Below are positions 44,206-54,900 of a DNA stretch of 64,000 nt, in pieces. Below the pieces are notes generated by a model. It made no database searches, was not told the origin of the DNA, and saw nothing but the letters and a program-made list of their open reading frames with translations. Position numbers and translations under genes: made by a program. How positions within the stretch are numbered: the first letter of the stretch is position 1; each line of letters starts with the position of its first letter. This DNA is from Trichostrongylus colubriformis. Taxonomy: Eukaryota; Nematoda; Chromadorea; Rhabditida; Trichostrongylidae. The stretch is taken from contig OZ022256.1 of NCBI GenBank assembly GCA_963978905.1, positions 39,976,001-40,040,000 on the forward strand, in the 5' to 3' direction.

Positions 44206-45899
44206 ATCGGCCAAGCTCGCGACTTCCCATCATTTTCATGTTACTTTTTTCTGTCAACTCAAACATCTCTTTTTCTGCTCTAGTTATGGTGTAATTGCCA
44301 CTCCTTATTTATTATATAATATAGCAATCGGTCATATGAGTCGCCGTACCCGTGAAGCACATTGCGCGTCGGTCCGTCAGCAGGTGGGACTGGCGAATAA
44401 TCTTTTTGACCGAATGAAGTCATGTGACGGTTGTTCTGCTTTTTTCTTTCCATTCCTTCTCTTGAGCACCATTTCCTTTCCAAACAAGCAGAAGAGGGTC
44501 AGCCAAATATACCACATGTCGGAAAATACTTGGGCTTTAGGCGGAGCCGAGATTCAAAGTAACGACCTTTTTCTAAGATATTTGAATGCCCATTCTGGAA
44601 GCGGTCCGAGTTACCTTTAAGAATGATCTGTTTACTCCTGAACTTTAGCCCTTGTCCTTAGTTTTCGCATTTGAGGTAGAGTGCTTTCGGATGTAACACA
44701 CTTACATAGCCTTGGCCACACCAAAATCAAGGGGATCGTCAGTCAGGATCAGACTTGCGTCGGCCACATTCGACATAAAATCGTATTTCAGCTGCTGGGG
44801 TGAGAAAAGGCTGTATTCAGTACTTAGAATGGGAGATCGTGAACATGACAGTTTGACATTCCTCTCTTCACTCTCTTCCAGGTCGCCGATAATTACTTTT
44901 GAAAAAAGTAGGAGTAGAAGTATGGGCTTTGCAGTGGGGTTCTATTGCAGATTTTTAGAGAGGTGGAGGGAGGCTCCACCTCTCTAAAAATATAAGTTGA
45001 CGAAAATGTCTCAACACGATACTTGATCTCGTCTTGAACCCTACTACGGAGGCCTCATATTTTCCCACTAGTTACGAAAGGAGGTGCATTATCAAGAATC
45101 ATGTTGATTGCATCAGATACATAAAGAAAAACGGGCTGATCGAGAGGGAAGGAGCTACTGAGAGACCCACTACGTAATTGCTACCAATATGTATTTCCAT
45201 GCTGGTTGATGTGTTGTAAGTGCGCGGCATTCACACGAATAACTGCAGTTATATGGCAAACCTCATTAACTAACCTTACAGCAAAACAGCGGAATGTAGT
45301 GAATAATTCCACCGGATTTGCAGAAGTAAAGGGCGATTGTATTAGCATTGTCGTCAGCAGCACGAACCTAATTGGATTAATTCGAAGACATAATTGGTTT
45401 GCATGGAAACTACATCATCGTCGAGGAGCTGGGGAGCTTGTCTGTGTTTTGGCTTTCTAAGACACATATGGATCACTGGACTACCAATCCTTGTTTTGAT
45501 TTGGAAATTGAGAAAATTTTTTGACAAAAGTGGATTCTGCAGAGTCACGAGCGGCATGGCCGAATAGCGCTTCTTACTCCAGCCGAGGAAGTTGGGCATT
45601 CCAAGGTGTGAAAACTGCCCCAAACCATACAGAGCGTGGTCATGTTGACTGCTCATGTGAACAGATGTAGGTGACCATAAACACTCACTCCCTGTGTGGG
45701 TTATTGCGTTTGATAATGATCTAAATGTGCATACAGAAAAAAGCATCTTCGTACACATAAATTTGTGCTCTGCCTCATATTTTCAATATCCGCTGTTGCA
45801 CACAATCATAAATGTGGTCAGCGACAAAACCTAACAAACAGTGTTGTCAAGTAGGTGGGTTTTGTTGTCCGAAACCGAAAAGGGGCAGTCAGTTAATTG
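44206..45899. other. No confident gene; one perfect hairpin
   Basis: A 161-codon + frame (44135-44620) starts in the foldback and has no domain. A 134-codon - frame (45354-45758) is unrecognised. A perfect 17-base-arm, 5-base-loop hairpin lies at 44952-44990 (AGAGAGGTGGAG / CTCCACCTCTCT). Confidence 0.35.
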
Positions 45900-46120
45900 C
45901 GTTTTTTTTGGAAACGGTCTCTTGCATAATGTGGGGTACCTGCAAGAAACATATAACCGATGTTCACTTTTGCTGAGCGACCACTCGAATGCTGAAAAAA
46001 GGGGTTGATAGCTTAATCACGCTTCGAGAGCAAATTTTTGTACACTCAGAAATCTTGTTTTTTGGGCTTGTAAACCCTTCAATATGAATGCGGAGTTATA
46101 ACGATTGAAACCTATGCTGG
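45900..46120 (+). repeat. Single-ended relative of the 35229-36482 TIR element
   Basis: GGGGTACCTGCAAGAAACAT, ATAACCGATGTTCACTTTTG and CTGAGCGACC followed by GAATGCTGAAAAAAGGGGTT match the left TIR and adjacent sequence of the 35229 element, including TTGGGCTTGTAAAC further in. The B box-like stretch is decayed here. No second end was found nearby. Confidence 0.7.
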
Positions 46121-46450
46121 CCCATGTTACTAATATTAGTTCGAAATTGTTAGTTATTTATTTATGCAAAATTAAGAGCCGCGAACCTTACTGTACTGAA
46201 AGAATGTGGTTTAACAAGAAGTGTGCCCATATGGGTGGCTTGTCACCCTAAACTGTCCAACTACTTTTGTCTTGCTGCTTACACTTATTATAGTTATACC
46301 TCTCTGATCCAGGGAGATTAAAATTATGCGAATTGTTCTTAATTGCTCTGCAAAGTCAATATTACTGGAGCAACAAATACTTTTAGCTCAATACTTTTCT
46401 CCGAATATTTTCGAATCATGGGTTGGTGAGCTCTCATTCGGTGTTGCTAC

Positions 46451-47354
46451 TATTAGGTTGTAAAGAAAGTTTTGGCCGGTTTTTGAAATTTCAACTGCGG
46501 GGGACCATAACTCGGCTCAGAGTGCATCTTTTCTCACAGATTAAGCAGCATTCGATTCGGTACACTCTTGGCAACATTATGCATACCTATATATCTCAAT
46601 TTGATGAAGGGCTGATGATTTATATTGCGCGAAATGAAAAAAAAGTTGACTTCAAATGGCCATTCATTATGAACACACTGCTACTGAAGGAGCTGTCCAG
46701 ATGTATAGGAAAGTGGGGCTTAGTTAGCTCTAGATCTGGCTAATACGATGGACAAGTGAGGGCTTCAGCCTACAACTGCTTCAATTACTGTAAGAGGATT
46801 TGTGAAAAATGCGCTTGCGCACAACGGGCACACACGGGTCCCGCGGCACCCATTTTTTTGGATTTTTCCAGATCAAATCTACTTGAGGTGGTCACCTGAG
46901 TTTGTTTGTTGAGGGCCAATACTTGTGGATATCCCCTGCAAATATGGACGCTCATCGCCTTCTGCCGTTTTAGTTGAAGCGATTTGATCAATTGAAAATC
47001 CAGCAGCTCGTTCTCATTTCTGCACTTTTAGAACCAGAAACAAAGTGTTCCATTCAATGCTTAAACCCCTCCCTTAACAGTACTCACATTTGTGGTCACC
47101 TTCGCTGGGACTCGGCTAAACGAGAACTCGTGAAGTGAAGTCATCTTAAAAGTGCCATTTTCGCAGTACTTTAAAATTTCCCTGGTAATTCGAAAACCTT
47201 GTGGCATTCCGAATAGAACATATATTTAGGAAGAGCAACTTTCTGTCTATATAAGGAGCATAATATGTCAGCTGATTCATGTTGACGCGCTCTGATACTT
47301 GAATTTCTCTTGTGAACGCGAAAAAGCGGCCAGAACTTTCCTTACAACCTAATA
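46451..47354. mobile_element. Mariner-type element with ~27-base TIRs, non-autonomous
   Basis: Left end TTAGGTTGTAAAGAAAGTTT then TGGCCG; right end the complement of TTAGGTTGTAAGGAAAGTTC then TGGCCG; both flanked by TA. The 904-base interior has a 106-codon + frame (46423-46743) that does not show transposase motifs. The ends share TTAGGTTG with the element at 26667-27512. It lies about 100 bases upstream of the start codon of SDR copy C, so it may have brought in or displaced promoter sequence. Confidence 0.82.
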
Positions 47355-47450
47355 ATAGAAGCGTTTTCCCGCCTTATAGATCCTGCATTCGTTGGCGCAC
47401 GAGCGATGTGCTTCTCTATTTATGTGTGACTTAACTGCTACGTCCCTCAT

Positions 47451-47462
47451 TTATTTTCAGTT
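47451..47462 (+). promoter_or_regulatory. Trans-splice acceptor of SDR copy C
   Basis: TTATTTTCAG at 47451-47460, followed by TT and the start codon at 47463, matches the nematode splice-acceptor consensus. No in-frame exon precedes it. This position is typical for spliced-leader addition and supports the chosen start. Confidence 0.65.
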
Positions 47463-48924
47463 ATGGCCCCCTATTCGATAATGATAACAGGAGCCAATCG
47501 TGGCATTGGCCTTGGCTTCGTGAGGGAATTCCTCAAGAACAAGGAGATTCGTCATATTATTGCAACTGCCCGTGATCCGAAAAATGCACAGGTACGGATA
47601 CACTTTCAGGGCATATGTTAAACTGAAAGAAACACGTGTTGATTTCTTTTTCTTCGATCCATGAAAATGAAAGTTTGTGATATGAAATGAAGGCGTCATC
47701 CTGTTGAGGGGATGAGCATACATACTAGTCACCTGGTGCCTCTAAGGCCTGAGGTGAAGACATACGTGCAACTGATACATCAGTGTTATCTAGGTGTTCA
47801 ACATCCTATAAGATTCCCCTCTCCCTTATTAGGATGGCACCGAAATGAGTATAGTGAAGAATGTGATTCGACCAACAGAGATTTACAAACGCGCCATTTG
47901 CCTTTATGTTACTCTCTGTTACTGTGCATGGTTTATTTTGAACTACCCCATCACCCACGATCTAACGAAGCAGCATGGGAACACGCAGATTTCTTCTCTT
48001 GACAAGAGCGGGGTTATTTCATTGTTGCTGTGCTCTGTGCGTGATCAACGATCGCGTCATCGAACAACAATGGCACGATCGTTGATCACGCATCGCTTGC
48101 GGTCCACCTGGTTCCCTGTTCTCTGCCCACATGAATTACGTATATGCCACAGGGGCATAAATTCGCGTAGTGGTGAGGTCCGCGCGCAATAGTTGCGAGT
48201 ATAAGGAGTCGTACAGTTGGGTTCTAAAGCCCCTATATAAAGCGTAGGTCACAGCCTTCACTTCCAATCAATACAGCTCCCCTAACTCGCACCCATCGCA
48301 TTCCCACTGGACGCCGCTAAGCAACTTTTCTGCCCAAATGGCAGGACCCTATAGCGGCACAACTTCTGGCCCATTGGTATACTTTAGCTACATACAAGGG
48401 AAGGATCCGGAGCGAAGTGGTCATCCGGAATGGGATACATTTGGTCCGACGTATTTTCGGACGCTGATCTCGAAATTGTATTCCAAATTTGCAGAAAGAC
48501 TCGGAGTGGAGTTATGGAGGCTGTTTTGAAAAACAATGCTATTATATGGTAGGTATAGAAGCTCGTAGCACGCGAGCCAAACGTTCTCGCGCAAAACCAG
48601 TGCGATTTTCATGCCAGGGTACCTAACTACTCCATAGGGCATGTTTTTAGCCGGGTGTGCACCTTTAGTTCCAATGGTGTACTGTAGGTGTACGGTAGTA
48701 TAATTACAAAATTACTCAGGTCACTTCGCACCTACCCTCGCACCTCCCAGCCTTGCCTGTGGGATGACCTTTCCCATTGCTTGCAGTGACCGTTGACATC
48801 TTCCCCACTGACTGATTTTACGATATGTAATGGATCTACTAGAAATTGTACATGTGTAATTACAATCATACTCTATATATAAAGCAGATCATACTCTATA
48901 TATAAAGCAGAAGTTTGGTGTGTT

Positions 48925-48959
<35 letters not shown>

Positions 48960-51900
48960 GTGTGTGTGTGTGTCTGTCTGTCTGTCCGCTCACCGCATAA
49001 TTTCTATCTCGCGTTGCAGCAAAGCTGGGACCCTGAATTTTTAAGGTAATGAAGGGGTGGTAAGGGGACATCAATGGTGAATGAACGGAAGTGATAGCAA
49101 CTGATAAGGGCTGATAAGGAGCCTCGAAAGGCGAATGGCGGGAAATTCATATCTCGCGTCGCAGCAAAGCTGGGATCCTGAATTTTTAAGGTAATGTAGG
49201 GGTGGTAAGAGGACATTAATGGTGAATGAACGGAAGTGATAGCAACTGATAAGGGCTGATAAGGAGCTTCGAAAGGCGAATGGCGGGAAATTCATATCTC
49301 GCGTCGCAGCAAAGCTGGGATCCTGAATTTATAAGGTAATGTAGGGGTGGTAAGGGGATATCAATGGTGAGGGAACGGAAGTGATAGCAACTGATAAGGG
49401 CTGATAAGGAGCCTCGAAAGGCGAATGGCGGGAAATTCATATCTCGCGTCGCAGCAAAGCTGGGATCCTGAATTTTTAAGGTAATGTAGGGGTGGTAAGG
49501 GGACATTAATGGTGAATGAACGGAAGTGATAGCAACTGATAAGGGCTGATAAGGAGCCTCGAAAGGCGAATGGCGGGAAATTCATATCTCGCGTCGCAGC
49601 AAAGCGGGATCCTGAATTTTTAAGGTAGTGTAGGGGTGGTAAGGGGACATTAATGGTGAATGAACGGAAGTGATAGCAACTGATAAGGGCTGATAAGGAG
49701 CCTCGAAAGGCGAATGGCGGGAAATTCATATCTCGCGTCGCAGCAAAGCTGGGATCCTGAATTTTTAAGGTAATGTAGGGGTGGTAAGGGGACATTAATG
49801 GTGAATGAACGGAAGTGATAGCAACTGATAAGGGCTGATAAGGAGCTTCGAAAGGCGAATGGCGGGAAATTCATATCTCGCGTCGCAGCAAAGCTGGGAT
49901 CCTGAATTTATAAGGTAATGTAGGGGTGGTAAGGGGATATCAATGGTGAGGGAACGGAAGTGATAGCAACTGATAAGGGCTGATAAGGAGCCTCGAAAGG
50001 CGAATGGCGGGAAATTCATATCTCGCGTCGCAGCAAAGCTGGGATCCTGAATTTTTAAGGTAGTGTAGGGGTGGTAAGGGGACATTAATGGTGAATGAAC
50101 GGAAGTGATAGCAACTGATAAGGGCTGATAAGGAGCCTCGAAAGGCGAATGGCGGGAAATTCATATCTCGCGTCGCAGCAAAGCTGGGATCCTGAATTTT
50201 TAAGGTAATGTAGGGGTGGTATGGGGACATTAATGGTGAATGAACGGAAGTGATAGCAACTGATAAGGGCTGATAAGGAGCTTCGAAAGGCGAATGGCGG
50301 GAAATTCATATCTCGCGTCGCAGCAAAGCTGGGATCCTGAATTTATAAGGTAATGTAGGGGTGGTAAGGGGATATCAATGGTGAGGGAACGGAAGTGATA
50401 GCAACTGATAAGGGCTGATAAGAAGCCTCGAAAGGCGAATGGCGGGAAATTCATATCTCGCGTCGCAGCAAATCTGGGATCCTGAATTTTTAAGGTAATG
50501 TAGGGGTGGTAAGGGGACATTAATGGTGAATGAACGGAAGTGATAGCAACTGATAACGGCTGATAAGGAGCCTCGAAAGGCGAATGGCGAAGAATTCATA
50601 TCTCGCGTCGGATAACTTAGGTATTTCTATGTGCTCTCTAGAACGCAGCTGTGTTGTGATGGGCCGGTAAGGAAATTACACCTAGGGATACACCGAGGGT
50701 ACCCATGTCACTCCCACAGTCCAGCGTCAACCATTTACAACCTGTCTGCACCACATACACCCCTATCCCATTGTTATGATGTCTGAACTGAACTGCTGTC
50801 TGGAAAGGTCGGGCATGTTAGAATTGGGTAGATGCTGACCTAAGCGCACAGAGCACATAAGAATTAAGCCTAGCTCCGCCTACTGTGAGCGAGGCTTGCG
50901 CGGAAACTGCCGGTGTTCAAATTTAAGTCCACGCTTAGGTTCCAAAAATCAGGCAGGCTAGGAATGGACCTGTAGAGGTCGGGCAAGTTAGGGATGGGTT
51001 GGGGTAAGCCAAAGTGTACGGAGCACATGAGAGGCAAGCTAAAACCAGAAGTTTGGTGTGTTTGTGTGTGTGTGTGTAAGCATGTGTCCGTTTTTTGTCA
51101 CATATCTACTTTCAACTCAATTGCAACGTGGAGAGGTCGGGCAAGTTGGGGATGGGTAGGGGTTGACCAAAGTGTGCGGAGCTCATTAAGGACTAAGCCT
51201 AGCTCCGCCCACCGTGAGCGGAGCTTGCGCAGAAATGGTTGAAAAAAATCAAGAGTGGGCCTGTAGGGATCGTGCAAGTTAAGACTTGGTAGGGCCTCAT
51301 CTCAACTGTATCCTGGAGGGTCGCGTGAGTTAGGAGTGGGGAGGGGCTGACCTAAGCGTACAGAGCATATAAGAACTAAGCCTAGCTCCGCCCACCATGG
51401 GTGGGTCTTGCGCCGAAATCGATGAATAAACGAATTTAGGTCCTCGCTCAGGTGTTGGAAATCGGGCAAGTTTGGAAAGAGTCTGTTGAAGTCGCGCATG
51501 TAAGGACTGGGAAGGGACTGACCAAAGTAAAGGGAACACAGAACACAGGGAACGCAAATTAGGCACGGGCTGTGGAGGTCGGGCAGGTTAGTATTGGGTA
51601 GGGACCAACTGTACGGACCACATAAGTTCTAAGCCTAACTCCGCCCACCATGGGAGGGGCTTGCGCCGAAATCGATGAATAAACGAATTTAGGTCCTCGC
51701 TTAAGTGCGGAAAATCGGGCAAGTTAGGAAAGGGTTGTTGAAGTCGTGCGAGTAAGGACTGGATAGGGACAGACCAAAATGTAGGGAGCACACAAGAAGC
51801 AAATTAGGAACGGGCCTGTAGAGGTAGGGCAAGTTAGGATAGCGTAGAGGAAAACATAAGTGTACGGAGCACATAAATTCTAAGCCTACCTCCGCCCATC

Positions 51901-54900
51901 ATGGGCTGGGCTCGCCCTAAATCGATGAATAAACGAATTCAGGTCTTCCCTCAAGTGCTGAAAATCGGGCAAGTTAGGAAAGGGTCTGTTGAAGTCGCGC
52001 ATGTAAGGACTGGGAAGGGACTGACCAAAGTAAAGGGAACACAGAACACAGGGAACGCAAATTAGGCACGGGCTGTGGAGGTCGGGCAGGTTAGTATTGG
52101 GTAGGGACCAAGTGTACGGACCACATAAGTTCTAAGCCTAACTCCGCCCACCATGGGAGGGGCTTGCGCCGAAATCGATGAATAAGCGAATTTAGGTCCT
52201 CGCTTAAGTGCGGAAAATCGGGCATTTTAGGAAAGGGTTGTTGAAGTCGTGCGAGTAAGGACTGGATAGGGACAGACCAAAATGTAGGGAGCACACAAGA
52301 AGCAAATTAGGAACGGGCCTGTAGAGGTAGGGCAAGTTAGGATAGCGTAGAGGAAAACATAAGTGTACGGAGCACATAAATTCTAAGCCTACCTCCGCCC
52401 ATCATGGGCTGGGCTCGCCCGAAATCGATGAATAAACGAATTCAGGTCTTCGCTCAAGTGCTGAAAATCGGGCAAGTTAGGAAAGGGTCTGTTGAAGTCG
52501 CGCATGTAAGGACTGGGGAGGGACTGACCAAAGTGAAGGGTGCAATAAGCAAATAAGGCACGGGCCTGTGGAGGTCGCGCAGGTTAGGATTGGGTAGGGG
52601 TCATGTGTACGGAGCATATAAGTTTTAAGCTTAGCTCCGACCACTATGGGCGGGGCCTGCACCAAAACCGATGGGTTTTCAAATTTATAAACCCTCGCTT
52701 GGGTTGCAAAAATTGGGAAGGTCAGGAATGGGACTGCTCAGGTCGTGCGAGTAAGAACTGGATAGGGACAGACCAAAATGTAGGGAGCACACAAGAAGCA
52801 AATTAGGTACGGGTGTGTGGAGGTCGGGCAGGTTAGGATTGGGTAGGAGTCAACCCACCAAACTTATGTACTCTGTACACGTCAACCCCCTGTGTATAGA
52901 GTACATAAGTTCTAAGCCTAGCCCGGCCATAATTGCAATAATGGTACCACACTCACAAAGTGACTGTTTGTTCTCGGTTACCATTAGGGAGTGGTGTGTT
53001 ATTATCAGATGTATCTCTCGGCAATCAGTTAAGGTCAATGTTTCTTATAGAACTGATACATGCACGTCCTCTCCAAACTTTTAATCCTCAAAAGTCAACT
53101 ACTACGGAGCGCCTCAGCGCTCACGATGAGACACCTCCAACTGCTGCCGCTCCTTTTAGCGTGGCCGCACCTTTGCGATTGTGCCTTACACACTTGGATC
53201 AACGATGGGAAGGGGGTCTTCTTTCTTGGATTTTTTGACCGTTTCGATCCATCTTCCTTACTTCGGTACTACTAAGTGCTTCAATTCTATTTTTGTGTTC
53301 GGATCGAATCCTGCCTTTCTTTTAAGGGGTTTTGCCTTCAGTGGGGAAGAGGTTACAGATGGGTGTGGTGTCTCTTAGTTTCAACCAAAGCCGATGATCG
53401 TTGGAGGTTTGCTCACAATATGTACAAGCCGCATATTATCCGTTCCCTGCTGCTATGTGCGCTCCCTATACACAGGGCCTATTCCTGCTGCAATGCGCGC
53501 GAAGCGCGCATGCGAAAGTCGGCTCGCCGCGCCAGCGGCGAGCCGAGAGTCGCTCCTCGCTACAAAACAGAAAGCCCCAAAGCCACCCTGCCGGGGCGGC
53601 GAAGCCGGCCAATCCGAGTCCAGGAGGGTTGGCCGGCGTCAGCCGGCCAACCCGACTGGTTACAATTATATTGTGTCTTTAATACAACGCTTCTATTACA
53701 CTAACTTACCTACGAAAAACAAACAGAAAAACGAAAGAAACAGTTATAACAACAAAAACATGTATACTATTATTCACAAAGAATTAAACAGATGTAAATG
53801 TTACAAATCTGGCCATCTGAATAGTGGGGCACGCTCAGAGAATCAGTAAGCTGGATAATTGGAAAGCGGGTTTTGCTACCGATATATAAGGCTTTCGTGC
53901 TCATTGAGTGGGCAAATCGCTACCCTCGGTGCCATCGAAACCAAACACGTCGGACATCGAACGAGGCAATGAGGCAATGCGGACAAGCTAAAGGCCCCAT
54001 GTTGTTGGGTCTCGAAGCGATTACAAGTCAACTGTGGGTGCTAACTATCTATCCGAAATCTCTTCTTCGGTATGAAATGAGCTGAGCATTCCAATGTTAT
54101 TATCAGCGATTTATTTTCAAATTACTGGATTCCCTTTTTTAAACTCTAGTGTATAGAAAGCCATACATGAAATGCAATCAAGACTATAGTAGCCAACTCC
54201 AAAGCTTGAATTTGAATCACGCAATCACAATCATAATCGATCGTATTCAGTATCGTATTTAGGGATCGTATTTAGTTTTAGGTAACTACCACGAACGACC
54301 CAGTTTCTATTGTCAACACCATTAAAGGAGTAACAGTGCCAAGACTTCAAATGTCAGAGATTTCCTGATTTATCAATGACAGGGCGGGCTGGTGTAGGGA
54401 CTAGCGGCGCTCACCCCTCTCTCACGACACGTGATCAAATCCCCCGTCAGCGCCCGTCCAGGCCTACCAAGCCTTCCATCCCTCCGCGGTAGTTATGTTG
54501 GTACAGTTCTCGCCTACAAGAGTGAATGCACTGACTTGTACATCAGCTGGCCCTTGCAAGTCTTTGTATAGCCAAATCACATTCACTTGCCACCACGATA
54601 CCTAATGGAACTGGGATGCAAGGCGCATCCCACAGATGGAACTGATTAACGTCAAAAACACCCCAAATCTATCTATCATTATATCAAAGAGTACATCACT
54701 GCTTTCCTTTACTTTAGCTTAGGTTTTCATCAAAAACCTCACTAATCAAGGCACAGATGCATGGCGCGATTATGTTTATTGATAACAAACCTGAGAGTTT
54801 GGTTTGTTTCAATGAATATTCACTGCGAACCACGAATGATTTTTTTTTATTTATTCGCTTGCTCCTTTTCCATTCTACATGTGCATTACTGTTTTACTAA

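Noticed and set aside
49361..50230. Long overlapping - strand frames (74-144 codons) in the 145-base array
   Set aside because: They follow from a stop-poor 145-base unit read in rotating phases; identical peptides repeat with the satellite and no start or splice context is conserved.
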